DNA of 64,000 bases from Glandiceps talaboti (lineage: Eukaryota > Hemichordata > Enteropneusta > Spengelidae). This document shows, in pieces, positions 14,301-25,530 of the stretch (position 1 is the stretch's first letter; each line of letters opens with the position of its first letter). The notes beneath the pieces are model-generated. The model saw only the letters and a list, made by a program, of their open reading frames with translations, was not told the DNA's origin and searched no databases. Position numbers and translations under genes: made by a program. The stretch covers positions 18,323,092 to 18,387,091 of the forward strand of contig NC_135554.1 of the NCBI RefSeq assembly GCF_964340395.1, given 5' to 3'.

Positions 14301-15997
14301 GCTATCTTTAAAAATTCATCTGGAACATTTTATGGGTTTTCAGAAGTATGTAAGTTTTCAGAAGTATGTAAGTTTTTATACTATGAAGTGTTTTCAGAAA
14401 GTGTTTTTTTTTCATCTACCAGCTGTCAAAGAATAAACTGTAGAACCATATAAGCCGAACAGTAAACTAGCAACACCAACACAACATATAAACAAATCTT
14501 GGACTGTATGTATGAAAAGTCACGGTTTGTGGCTGTTACATTGTACATATAGCTACAAACCACTTCAAAACTCTAAGATAGTTGATTGAAAGTGTCTTAC
14601 CTTAAGTTTTTCTTCCTCACTCATGATTAGCTTACTTGAAAGATTTGTTTTATCTTCAGCGATGTCCCCAAACTTGCTCTGCAAGGCTTCTAGTTTGCTT
14701 AACAACCTCTCGTTTTTGTCCTTGAGTTGAATCTATAAGAACAATGTTAGGAGAAGAATGAAAGTGCTCATTTCTTTGTTGCCGTGGGACGTTACCTATT
14801 GTCAGGGAGAACAATACTGTGAACAGTTATCTAGACTGCAAGGAATACAAATCACAGACTTACTGCGAACAACTGTAAAGACGCTAGATCAAGAGGTCAA
14901 ACACTTCACTGCTGGAGTACTCTATTTCTATAAAGGGGTGGTAGAGTATATGGAAAGGGTGAACTGGTTTCCTGTCTTGTATTGGTTGTAAATGAAGCAT
15001 GACAAAGGTAACATGTACGGTACTTTCCATACTCAACTGAATTGTAAACTTATCAAACACATGAGAATCTTAGACAAGCAGTTGAGCAAGTGATTTTCAA
15101 ATTAAATGTTTGTTTGTTTTTTGTCTGAGACTGGTATTCTTTCTAATTTTAATAATATTCCTACTTATGAAATGAATCAGCAAAAACCTATAAGATGAAG
15201 TATGGAGCACAGAAAGGAACTTCAAAGGGAGAGGAGGCAAGTTTTTTTATTAAACAAACAAACAAACAAACAAACAAACAAACAAGAATTTGAGTAGAAA
15301 ATTTATTATAAGTCGATAATGAGAATATAATGAATGTGTCATGTGACTTTAAAGACTGCAAAATCTGCTAAAAAATTTATGAGCCAAAAACCAACAAACC
15401 ATCTAAAAATATGTGATTACCATGGAAATATTTTTATTCTGAAAGGTAAAATGAGACAGTGTGTTATTTGGTAGTCTTCTTGAAACGAAAGTAGAGAATA
15501 TCCCAATACCTTTTACACAAAGACCTGGCAAGAATTTGTAAAGTTCCTATACAAATTTAATCTACTTTGATTTCATCGTGGAAAATATGTCCCCAGGTGT
15601 GATTTCATTCTTCAAAATGATACTCACATTTTCCAATGCTAGTTTTTTGTGGTCATCTTTGAGTTCTCCAACTGTGGCTTTGACTGAACTTGGTGATACT
15701 CCTAGTCCTAGCATGTCTTCCAAACTAACAATCCTGGCTCTGTATTGTGTCAACAATCCCTGTCATCAAAGTAGTCACATTGGAGTTAATTTTGAATAAA
15801 TACATGAAAAGAAAAGGCTGTGATTTTTCTGACAAGCATATTCTCCAGTGATAATACATAAAATATGTAAAAATTCCCACTGCTTTAAATTTGGATTGGA
15901 TATGATTATTATCAGTGTGCATAATCTTTACACCATATACCCAGATAAAAAGGTAGCTTTGTTATTGAAAGTTGAATATGAGGCAGCACCCCCCCCC

Positions 15998-16062
<65 letters not shown>

Positions 16063-19000
16063 ACTCGCTCCCTCACTCAGTCATTCACTCACAGTCACTC
16101 ACTCACTCACTCACTCACTCACTCACTCACTCACTCACTCACTCACTCACTCACTCATTCATTCATTACATCCTGAGTGACTGACTCTCACAAGTACAGC
16201 AAGTTTGATATTTTAACTTACCTGTGATAAGCTATCATTTAACACAGGGAAGTTCCTGATCAATGCTAACTGACTGGACATACGTAACATAATGGACAGA
16301 GTATGAGGGTCTGATTGTGGTCGGAAATGTACAATAGTTGCTGTTTTACAGTTACCTCCCAAGATATCATGAAGTAAGCTGGTGAACTTTGAATCCCTAT
16401 CAATGGAAAAACAACAATATTTATGCTACAACCAGTTTTAAAAGCATTTGCAATGAGAAACAAAAGCATTCTCAATGCACACACTGAGGGCACCATTCAA
16501 TTTGAATGCAAGAGACTCAGGTGTATATTTTCAAGTTGATACACGTTTTATCAAATCACTTGCTTAAAATGGTAAGATTACAGAACTATGCAGCTTTTGA
16601 TTAAAGAATTTACCTTGCAATATTGATGATAGCACATGTATGTGTCTTTAAAAAAATTATGTTTTGTTGTCAATCTTTGCAAGCTGTAAATGTTTTTGAA
16701 AACCAACCTGTAGTTTATAACTCTCTCTGGGTTTGGTGCATTGGCAAGGTTAGCTACTAACTGTCCAAAAGCCAGAATTCCTTTACTCAATGTTGGTCCT
16801 TCACGTAATCGGATCTGTTGAGAGTCCTCTGCTAGTTTCTCAGCTGCTGGCGTGTCAATAAATGTGAACTTTGACACATTGGGATGTGGGTTATCGCCAT
16901 GACGCTGGAACACAGAACAACAGAGTTGCAACATTTAGATAGAAACAAATCTAAGAATTATTTCCTGTTGTTTGTTGCTGTTAAGATCTCGAAGAAGTTT
17001 GAAACTCGAATCAATTTTACCTGCAATAAAAGGCATTTAACATGTATACCAGAAATATTGTGACTATTGGAAAACATGTCAAATTCATCTAATTTTCCCC
17101 ATCTCTGTGGCCAGGGTGCCACAATCTTTGTAGAAATATCACAACTTCACTTCAGACAATGATTTTCACTCTACTGAAATGATCTGGTATGTCATAGTAG
17201 CAGTATGTAATAGTAGTATGTTTATTAGAGTGACATGTAATCACATAACATATTAGTAACAAAAACAAGTCGAAACAAGGAATTACCCAGCCCAATGGGC
17301 TAACAAGTCACTACAATCAGTGTACAATATATACAGGTAACACTGTTGAAAAAAAAATGTTATATGTACTGTAATAATACATGTGTTTGGTCCATTACTT
17401 TTCTTAAGGTCCTCTGATGAATTGTAAGTACATTTTACACCCAAACTCCATTCAAACCATGGCATGTTTCCTTTAACTTGAAATAAACCACTTTCCCCAA
17501 AATGACATTGCATTGCATGCATGAGGGAAGACATATAACCATTTGCAGATGTTGGATATTATTTGCTATAATTACAATCAAAGCTGTACACAAGTACATG
17601 TGTTGTCTAAGCTTCTTTACAGGGAAATTGAAGTTAACTTGGTGTTTCACTTATGGGACATGACATTTCTTATACACAAACAGATACCTTCAACAGCAAA
17701 ATGCACAATTATTATTGAGGTGCTGTACACATTTGGAATGTAGACACAGATAAGTAATCATGTTGCTTATCAGTAGCAAACTAAACAGATGAAATCACAA
17801 CATTGTCGAGTCCATGTGTAATCATTTCTGCAATAGCCAGTTTCTACTGCACTTTAGAAGAATACCAATGCTTATCCAACTTTTTCAATGTGATTATGCA
17901 AATGATCCTGTTGTGTGTGTGGTGCCTCTGTTATTGTTAGTATGGAGTTGAAATGTGTCTATCTTTATCCAAAAATCCAAAAAATATTGTGTTCCATGAG
18001 TGAAATGCCAAGGTAACTTCATTTCTCCTGTAACTCAGATTACGCCATAGTACCAGATGGGATATTTTCACAAAGAAAATACCAGTGCCATGCATAATTA
18101 AAAACTTAAACACCCCATTACATTTAGAGCTAAATACACACTTTAATATAGGTTATGGAAATACAATATTTTCAATGTTTAATATGCCTTCTTCTATTAT
18201 GAAGATGTCACTGTTTGTAATTTCTTTACTCACCCCTTGAAATATCCACTGCCACTGGAGGGCAGTATTGTCAAATTACAAATAAAAAAGAATAGAATAA
18301 GAACAATATACATATAGTGTATTTGAATGTGGTTACCCATGTGCACATTTGTACAGGAATTTTAGAAATACAAAGATCTAAAGATTTGAAAAGTTCATTA
18401 ATGGGATAAGGAATAAGACGAGGTAATCAACTAACTACTCTTACTACTTACAGGGCAACTCAGAAACTATTCAGGATAACTCAAAAACTATCCCAGATAA
18501 CTCAAAAACTATCCCAGATAACTCAGAAACTATCCCAGATAACTCAGAAACTATACAAGATAACTATACAAGATTGCTTGATTTTATTGAGACATGGCGA
18601 TAGAGAATTATAAAGATATTTTAATTCAATATTTCTAACAGCTAAATGTTTCATACACTTCTAAATAATTCACTGTCTGAATTGCCCTGTAAGTGACGAA
18701 CAACTTCAACAAATTTTTACAAAAAAAGGAAAGTTTGATTTAAATCACTTGACTATTCTGACTAATTAATACATTACCATTTGATAAATGTATTCAGTGT
18801 ATTTTCAAACAAAAATTTAACTGATGACAAGTAGTAAGACAATGTGAATTTATTTTACGTGCTCTCTCACTAGAGTTACAACTACATATAGCTAATGAAT
18901 ACTTTCTTTAAAATAAAGTCTCTGTGTTACTTACAGCCATGAGTTCTACTGTTATCATAATAGTGGCATAACTATGAGCTGATCCGTGGTCTGTTTGGGA

Positions 19001-22000
19001 AATAGTCTTCTTACCCCATCCTTGACGGAATAATGCTGTTGCATCGGCAGCACTTTTGATTGGTGTCTTGAAAACATTCTGTGTACATAGAATGAAATTA
19101 CAAATCACTACAGATAATTATCGAAGACCCAGTAATTACAACAGCACTGAGCACTGTAAATATTTGTTCATTCTTTTTGTTGTGTATGCTTCAATACGTT
19201 CATTGATTTACAAGCTTGTAATACTGAAAAGATAAACTTTCAAAATGTGACCAGGCAAGTCCAACTTGTTAGACAACTGCGCCTTTGTAATTTTCTTTGT
19301 CGGTGGCCGAGCGGTTAGCGGTTAGCGGTTAACCAGGTCTGTATGTAGGAAGGGTGATGCTCAGTTTGACCCTGCCGAACAATGCAGGTTTTCCACTGGC
19401 ACTCCGGTTTCCTCCTGCTTCTTCAACACTGGGGCACTAGGGCCCTGCTCTTGCGGCGACCATTCAACAAATTTCCAAATTTATTTGGACGAATAAAGAT
19501 TATTTTCTTTACCTTGACATGTGTTCCTTCATGAGCTGAGTTTTTCAAGGGCAGTGGGTTCCTCGATGAAGGAAGACTTAACAGATCTTTTATCGATTCA
19601 TTATAAATTTCTACCATTGACATTGTAACTTGACCTTTCTGTATCTTCAACTTTTCATCATACATGTACGCTTCATCTGTAAGTCGTAAATGACATGTAT
19701 GTTACATATGATGTACTGGTCCTTGCTGCTTTGCAATACTTTTGATAGGCTGAAGTTTTTAGGCAAAAGTTGATGACCAGTCAACCAAGGTGTATAAATG
19801 GGGACCTGGTAGGACAGATTGTTATGCTAAGGATTTACTTTCAAATTGGCTGTTCTACAAGCCATTTCAGTTAGAGGCAGTATGGATTGTATATGCTTAT
19901 ATCTTCACATGTGGTTCAAATACTAAATGAATAATACAGTGTATATATTTCAGAAAAAGTCTTAAATTTGGTCTGCTAGAATTTATTTATTACTTTTGGG
20001 GTCAAAATGGCATATTCCCTCCCTACTACGGTAAGTGGTAAACACAGCAAATATTATTAATTTCTTTATATATTAAAGATATGAGGTAACGATAATATGA
20101 AACATACCCAGAGGATGCCTTGCAAAGAGTCAGTTGATCTACTAGTATGGTGTAAATACATTTAGTATTATGCCAACATGTACAAATTCAATAAATGAGA
20201 TAGACACTCGAAAAGAGGTTCACAAGTGAGCTCAGCCTGAATGCATCTTAGCTGCTATTCTTACAGAAACACAGAAAGTTATTTCTCCCAACTCTGTACT
20301 GAAGTCCCTCTAGACAGAGTTATGAAAATGGACAATATATTTGTTATTCCTCACAGAATTATTCCACCAATACAATGTACTAACCTGGTCTTCGGCCGTC
20401 ATCTAACTTATCAAACAGGGCATCTAGAAATAACGGAACAATGCCGGCTTTGTTAGTAGTCTCTCCTGCTAAGGTGTAGGATTTGCCAGAATAACTCTCT
20501 CCAGCTGCCAGTACAGCACAGTTATAACCTGCTAGGAAGATATTCAACATAGGTTCTACTGTCTTCCTGTACACATCAAAGTTAGACGAGTCCTGCTTGA
20601 AGAGCATTTGATAACTGTAAACAAGAAAGAGATGAAATCAATCCTCATGTTAAAGTTGCTAGCTGTAAGTTAACTAAGGTATTATTTTTGGATCAGTTTC
20701 AAAAATATTCACTGATTTTTTTTTTTTTAAATAGCAATACTTAAACATTACATGTTAATTAGAGGTCAATTTTATCCAAAATTACTACAGTATAAACCAG
20801 TTGAAATTATGACCACGTTGGGGTTTGCTGATTTTAAGGTGGAGACTCAAAAAAATCAATTTTATTGGATTTACAGTACCTTCATCTATGTTATGTGGTT
20901 AGTGACATAAAATTGTTTATGTATAGGTGATTCAATACTATTCTGGGTGTACAGTATTATGAATATGTAAATTATATTGTATTGTATTGGAAATTTAAAA
21001 AAAAATGTAAATTATAACATTCCAGTTGCAGCTTGTGTACATGAAGCTTCAACTAAAAGTGTTGAAGTTACTACATGTACCTAGGCATATAGCAAAAAGA
21101 AAGGTCACTTTATTTCTTAGTCAATACCAGACTTCTACTTCATATTCTACACATCATCATGCATTGTGAGAGTATGTCAACTTTCTTGTTCTATTTTGAC
21201 TGTCTAGATAAGAGAGTGGTAAAAAGGTACTAAGAATGTGAGACTGACACACTGACACAGTTAACTGTTACTGAGTTATCTTATACAATGATATCTGATA
21301 CAATGATATAACTTTATAACTGATTATATGGAATACATCATCCATTGTAGTATTCTCAATGAGGGGGTGGTTGAGGGACACACTGCCCCTCTATATGTAT
21401 GCACCACCCCTTTGCCCCACTACTACAATCCACATTCCCACTTATAGTTTTTGGTGTGAACGTCTCCATAGAATTCTATGAATGCTATCATTTGCATATA
21501 AATGTATCTTCTCAAATGAAGCCCACTGAGGTATATGAAACAAGTTGTTCATTCAATTAGTTTTTACACTCAATTAGTAAATGTCCAAATCAGTCATCCC
21601 AAGAACCCAGAATGTCTATTTTAGTTGACATAATACAATATATACAACAATACACTTAGACATTATTAGCCAGTAGTTTTCTTTGTTCAGTCAAGGACAG
21701 TTACATAAGCAACTAAAGTTAATACCTACCCACAGAAACAAATAAACAAAATATAGTATCTAAGAGACAAATAACAGTCTTATTATATCAGCAGATACGA
21801 TTTATAAATCATCAAATGTTCCTAAGTTTTTGGCATTGAAACCATTAACTGTACCTGTCTGTTTTATATCTTGTTAAAGAGTTTCTCTCCAATGTCTATG
21901 TATGCGGTTTAGTGAATAACTTGACTTCAAAAATGCCACCATCTTCATTAATTCAAAATAGCATATTTATGCAGTATTCATGCTATACTTTTAATTCATG

Positions 22001-22455
22001 AACTACCATTAGTCTACAGTCCAGCCATTGTGTTTGAATCTGAAGATATCTTCAAACCTAATGGATAACCTCCAGACTACATGTAGAACTATCGGTACAT
22101 TCATGAAATTACAGTAATTGTGGTACCATACACTTGGTTAGCCCAGAGATTTTGCTGTCTGGATTAACAAATGTTAGTCTCTAGGCTAGCTAACAGTCAG
22201 CACAAACATGTTTCAATCACCCAAGTTTGACATACTGGCATAATGTAATGGTGTTCCTTCATTTCATTACTTACTAAATGATTTAATTTGCCTTTATTTA
22301 TTTTCTCTTTGCCTGACATTTTTTCCCCATCATGCTTACCTGTGTCCATGACCACTTTCTCTTCCCACAATCCTATGGTGGCCAGTGATGTCCAGGTTAT
22401 GGGGTCCCTCACCTCGTATTGAAGGCCGTATACGGGCAATAGTTTCCACATTCAT
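3665..22455 (-). CDS. Gene A: CCDC78-like coiled-coil protein with kinesin-type head (3' end not found)
   Basis: Nineteen exons in transcript order: 22340-22455, 20385-20614, 19513-19676, 18935-19078, 16708-16904, 16222-16396, 15628-15759, 14601-14732, 12907-12993, 11624-11803, 10157-10330, 9331-9381, 8623-8711, 8199-8277, 7577-7702, 6540-6748, 5916-6095, 5484-5550, 3665-3765. All have GT/AG borders and matching phases and give about 878 residues. The start MNVETIARIRP resembles kinesin beta-1. Residues 1-342 form a kinesin-like head; the rest is coiled coil with a segment (VSKTLVDLQLDNNRIKEDAE, about 431-450) typical of the DUF4472/CCDC78 family. Known CCDC78 acts at deuterosomes during centriole amplification in multiciliated cells; that role here is inference. 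Gene B is a tandem paralogue. The last exon is missing from the model. The alternative is an orphan kinesin-like protein not orthologous to CCDC78. Confidence 0.78.
4021..4034. promoter_or_regulatory. RFX X-box-like palindrome (gene A, intron 18)
   Basis: ATTGCCATGGTAAC differs from the ideal RFX palindrome GTTGCCATGGTAAC at one base. It lies in the intron upstream of exon 19. RFX factors drive ciliary genes; the link is inference from motif and host gene. Confidence 0.35.
5133..5152. repeat. Poly-C tract
   Basis: A run of 20 cytosines on the plus strand (poly-G in the gene A transcript), inside intron 18. Confidence 0.95.
5657..5834. repeat. Interrupted (GAT)n trinucleotide repeat
   Basis: About 178 bp of GAT units with AAT/GTT interruptions in gene A intron 17. 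It creates acidic or Met-rich open frames that are not genes. Confidence 0.93.
7169..7229. repeat. (GT)n-(CTGT)n microsatellite
   Basis: A dinucleotide run passing into a tetranucleotide run, in gene A intron 15. Confidence 0.95.
7913..8115 (+). mobile_element. tRNA-derived SINE, family 1
   Basis: Starts with an A-box-like GGTAGCCAAATAGTTAAACC and has a B-box-like GGTTTGATTAAATC at about 7969-7982. The body contains TTTGGTTTCCTCCTAC. The second copy at 19299-19442 shares the body pattern (TTTTCC then GGTTTCCTCCT then ACACTG). It lies in gene A intron 14. Family name not assigned. Confidence 0.6.
8319..8506. repeat. Compound (CA)n / (CAGA)n / (AAAT)n microsatellite
   Basis: About 190 bp of alternating purine-pyrimidine repeats ending in AAAT units, only about 40 bp upstream of the 3' splice site of gene A exon 14. 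Confidence 0.95.
10891..11324. mobile_element. GGGCGC-ended MITE inserted in a local repeat
   Basis: The left end GGGCGCATTGGATTTGC at 10894 and the right end GCAAATCGAACGCGCCC ending at 11321 are inverted repeats over about 25 bp. CAG flanks both sides (10891-10893 and 11322-11324). A related unfilled sequence lies next to it at about 11421-11440 (CAACAGGTCTATCACAATCA), which supports insertion at CAG. The interior is rich in ATCATGATTGTGATT inverted motifs. No coding capacity. A three-base duplication and GGG/CCC ends recall PIF/Harbinger-type elements; class is inference. Confidence 0.65.
12130..12167. repeat. 38-bp near-perfect palindrome
   Basis: Arms CCCATAGATCTCGGAGGGG and its complement meet with no loop and a single mismatch. 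A partial extra copy of one arm (ATCTTGGAGGGGAC) lies immediately to the left. Confidence 0.85.
13935..13948. promoter_or_regulatory. RFX X-box-like palindrome (gene A, intron 8)
   Basis: GTTACTATGGCAAC is one base away from the GTTRCCATGGYAAC palindrome bound by RFX factors. A second, wider-spaced version (GTTGTCATCATGGCAAC) is at 13153-13169 in the same intron. Confidence 0.35.
15252..15286. repeat. (CAAA)n microsatellite
   Basis: About eight AAAC units in gene A intron 7. Confidence 0.95.
15989..16166. repeat. Poly-C / (TC)n / (ACTC)n compound repeat
   Basis: Poly-C of 11, about 60 bp of TC, then about 95 bp of ACTC ending in ATTC units, inside gene A intron 6. It ends about 55 bp below the donor of exon 6 (16222). 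Confidence 0.95.
18449..18575. repeat. Short tandem repeat of about 21-23 bp
   Basis: Four to five imperfect units of AACTCAGAAACTATCCCAGAT type, in gene A intron 4. Confidence 0.85.
19299..19442 (+). mobile_element. tRNA-derived SINE, family 1 (second copy)
   Basis: The head TCGGTGGCCGAGCGGTTA closely matches the 5' part of a Ser/Leu-type tRNA with an A box, followed by three copies of GCGGTTA. The body has CACTCCGGTTTCCTCCTGCT, shared with the copy at 7913-8115. No anticodon arm, variable arm or acceptor pairing can be built, so this is not a tRNA gene. It lies 70 bp from gene A exon 3. Confidence 0.65.
19760..19890 (+). mobile_element. SINE fragment, family 2
   Basis: Shares CAGTCAACCAAG, GTATAA, GGGACCTGGTA and ATGGATTGTATATGCTT with the fuller copy at 22784-23146, in the same order and orientation. 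The head and tail are missing. Confidence 0.6.
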
Positions 22456-22500
22456 TTTGTCTTTTTATGTTGCTCTCAGTATATGGATTCAGAAAATGTT
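22456..22500 (-). other. Gene A 5' UTR part of exon 2
   Basis: The acceptor TCTCTTACAG precedes 45 nt that lead without a splice into the ATG at 22453-22455. The upstream noncoding exon is at 24002. Confidence 0.7.
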
Positions 22501-22783
22501 CTGTAAGAGACATTATACAAGAATGTTTTAGTTTAGTTTAGTTTAACAAACAAACAAACAAACAACGGACAAGTCTTATGTTTGTGGAAATATCCAGAAT
22601 TTCTGATGAAAATTCTCAGTTTAATAGATTTGGTCCTTCTACATCATGTACATTGTATCACTAAATAAGTTCACTACGTGCTTCAAATTTGAAGGAAAAT
22701 GCATGAAACCTGGAAGAGCACAATGCCAGTGATCACATAGCAACTGTACTATTAACTGGGTAACACTGACTGTGAAGTCATCA

Positions 22784-23146
22784 TGGTTGAATGGTTAGAG
22801 TGGCCAGCTTTGATTCTGCAAGTTGAAGATTCGAGTTCCACCTCTGCCATTGTTACTGAACGGCTAAAGTCATTTGGCAAGATCTGAACCACCACTGTGC
22901 CTCAGTCAACCAAGTTGTATAATAAGGGACCTGGTAAAGTTGGAAGGTGGAGGTTGTGATGTGAATGCATTAATCCTGTGTGTAAAGTGGCTGCAATGGA
23001 TTGTATGCTCCCCAGGGAGTTGAGGAAGTAATAATAGGTCTTTATGCTAGTATAGATCCATGCCAGGGGCAATACAACATGTAGTATTTGTAAAGTGCTT
23101 TGACTCAGTGTAGAAAAGTGCTATATGAAAACTCACGTTACTACTA
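22784..23146 (+). mobile_element. tRNA-derived SINE, family 2 (nearly full length)
   Basis: A-box-like TGGTTGAATGGTTAGAGTGG, B-box-like AGATTCGAGTTCCAC about 40 bp later, a body with GGGACCTGGTAAAGTTGG, and a 3' part with GTAAAGTGCTTTGA and AAAAGTGCTATATGAAAA. The last motif is the repeated-hairpin tail shared by several aquatic-animal SINE families (family knowledge). It lies in the 5' UTR intron of gene A. Confidence 0.72.
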
Positions 23147-24001
23147 GTATATCATTGTTGTCCAAGGAAGGGACACAATTACATCTTTTCACAATAGAGG
23201 TTTTCTGTATCCACACCACAGTAATATTTCTAGAGAAACGAATGCTTTGAATGATCGGGATGTATTCGTGGAGATTAATAACCTACCTGTGTAGACGTGT
23301 AGGACTATTGCTACCACACTATTTACGTTATCCTATCTGACATGATATTAATTTTTTGAGATGGATGTACGAAAATGAAAAGTCAGTTTAATAGCAAAAT
23401 ACTGTAGTAGCATTTGTTCTTCAACTTCAAGTCTACAGGTAGAGGAGTAGGACTACCAGATTAATAGATCCATGATAAAATTAGTCTAAAATATTCATAC
23501 TCCATATCCATCCCTATCCCTATCGTCATTTACATGATGTAGCTGTGTATGATTGTCATGTATCATAGTGAAACATTCTTTTCAAATATTTTCAAAATGT
23601 CTTTGAGGCAGTGACATGATCAAGATGTCAATTTTTGGATGAAACTGGAATTTATAATGAATCACAGATATAAATAATTAAATTATATTTGATAAATTAT
23701 CTCGGCATTTCGCTAATCACGAAAGTGATATTTTTTAGAATCCTACGACCCCTTAGACTTTATGACTTCGGCTAAGTCATAAAACCCTCAAACACACACA
23801 TACACATGTGTGTGAAAATCAACATCCAGATACATGAACAATATGAATCAATCAATACAACAAATCACTGCGATCGAAAACGTACACTCTGTGCTGTTGT
23901 CAATCGATATTCAAATGTGACCTTGTTTGACCTCGACGTTTTAGCGACTTTTCTCGATTTATGAGCTTTGTTCATCGATTGAAGGTAACGCTTGTGCTTA
24001 C

Positions 24002-24110
24002 CTAAATACAGAAGGATACTGGATACGTGGAATGTTGTTACAAGACAAAGTGATCGCAGTAATACATAAATAAATGACCACTGTTTACACTGATTGCTAG
24101 GCCGCCATGT
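24002..24110 (-). other. Gene A noncoding first exon (upper end approximate)
   Basis: A strong donor (TATTTAG before GTAAGCAC) sits at 24000-24001 and would join to the acceptor at 22501-22502. The transcription start is not visible; the upper limit is set by the YY1-like motif. Confidence 0.5.
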
Positions 24111-24141
24111 TATGTTGCCAAATTGATCTGCGTATGCGCAG
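24101..24141 (-). promoter_or_regulatory. Gene A core promoter with YY1- and NRF1-like sites
   Basis: On the minus strand ACATGGCGGC (24101-24110) matches the YY1 downstream-promoter motif, and CTGCGCATACGCAG (24128-24141) matches the NRF1 palindrome with one change. Together they suit a TATA-less, broadly used promoter just upstream of the noncoding exon. Confidence 0.55.
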
Positions 24142-25312
24142 TGTAATCATATAGCGCCCTCCGTTGAAAGACATCAACCACCTGTGATAGTTTCTTTTGT
24201 TTACATTGTTGGGGATTAGCATGCCGACGAAATGTGATACGAAAACTTAGCAACGTCACAATCACATTGTTACAAATTCCATAAAACTGAAATATCTACA
24301 CGTGTACCCTTTCAATATATCTGTATATTTATTGGTGAAGTATTACTCTGGGGATAACCATTACAGTCTTATTAGAAGTGCATTTAATAATGGAAAAACT
24401 AACTATGAATGACTCAGTACATATTCATATATACACGCATGCTCTTATAAATAAAACAAGAGTCACGATTTTTTTCATCTTAAAGTAGCAATGGACTGAA
24501 GTGCCCATACTTTCTTTTATTTTTTTAAAACAGAAATATTGACTTTTCAAGTTCAATTCTAGGTGAATGCAATAATATTATTTTTGCCAAAAACATGCGA
24601 ATGGAAAGAAAAAAAAATCAATATTGGGAGAACAGCGACAGTGAGATTAAAGAACTGAAGACCAAATGTAAATAAATATATATACACATTTGTATTCAAT
24701 CTAGGGTGTTAGGGTTAGAGTAGGGACTAGGCTTTTTAAATAGTCTCCCAAACTTGATTTGCATCACAAACAATGAATGGGTGGACACTGGCACTACATT
24801 TAACATGTTATGGATGTACTTAAGTTGCTCACTAGCATCAGCCAACAAAAGATCCTGAGGACAGTTCAATAGACAAATCACTTCTAAAAAGAACATTTTA
24901 TGTATACATAAAATGTATAATCACGGTACTATATGTTAATGATCATTACATAAATTCAACTGACTGTACATAATGACAAATGAAACTGTCTTTCAAATTA
25001 ATTATAATTCACATTTTGAATAAAATGAACATCCCATTATATGTGAAAAGGAGAGTTTCAATACAGTATGGAAATGAACAATATATATAATTCAATATAA
25101 TTCAAGAGTTAAAAGCGGACTACAAAATGATACACAATACATAGACATCTCTACAAACACTGTTATGATGTCTTTTTCAAAAGATATCCTACTGAATATA
25201 TTCTTTTTCTCTTCAAACTTTTTCATTCAATTCATAGTTATGGTTTGTGATAAGTAGACTATGATAAAAAAAAACCTACCACAACACATTCCTAGTATAC
25301 AACAGCTAGATG

Positions 25313-25530
25313 ACATAATAATGAACCCATCAATGTCATATGCTCTAGTTACTGTAAAGATAAAAGATTTGATAGTTTGGCCACTAGGGGTGCTATTCAA
25401 AAAACTACCATGACACATTGACTGTTACTGTACTCCTACAAAACAGACAACATAATAATCAATATGTCATATTCTGGTTACTATAATGATAATTTTTTTC
25501 ATAGTTTGGCCACTAGGGGGTGCTATTCAA
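25313..25530. promoter_or_regulatory. Duplicated block with CTCF-like motifs
   Basis: Two diverged direct copies each end in TTGGCCACTAGGGG(G)TGCTATTCAA. CCACTAGGGGGTG at 25510-25522 fits the core of the CTCF consensus (CCASYAGRKGG); the first copy at 25380-25391 has one G fewer. The position between two paralogous genes would suit an insulator; this is inference. Confidence 0.35.

Larger units (their letters stand above)
8623..15759 (-). other. Gene A central coiled coil with DUF4472-like segment (exons 7-13)
   Basis: Residues about 343-624. It is rich in Glu, Lys, Leu and Gln with heptad-like spacing. Exons 8-11 carry NERLLSKLEALQSKFGD, LSSKLIMSEEEKLK, VSKTLVDLQLDNNRIKED and LLNLVNARATLLKQQENIER, in the order seen in DUF4472/CCDC78 proteins. 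Exons 7-12 are all phase 0 on both sides, which makes single-exon gain or loss harmless to the frame. Exon 12 is only 51 nt. Confidence 0.7.
16222..22455 (-). other. Gene A kinesin-type head (exons 1-6)
   Basis: Residues 1-342. Visible kinesin landmarks: ARIRP near the N-terminus; SSNFDVYRKTVEPML leading into GYNCAVLAAGESYSGKSYTL, so the P-loop is GESYSGKS at 77-84; VTMSMVEIYNESIKDLL in exon 3; and YRDSKFTSLLHDILGGNCKT in exon 6 (the YRDSKLTRLLxDSLGGN helix). Switch I (normally SSRSH) reads as a GSAH-like stretch near 202-205. Switch II (normally DLAGSE) reads DTPAAE at 235-240, so its glycine is gone. Fold recognition is strong; motor activity is doubtful. Confidence 0.85.

Noticed and set aside
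15848-16180. Ser-Leu-rich ORF
   Set aside because: Translation of TC and ACTC repeats within a gene A intron.
19299-19375. tRNA-Ser/Leu gene
   Set aside because: Only the 5' head matches; there is no anticodon stem or acceptor pairing, and the body matches a SINE copy at 7913.
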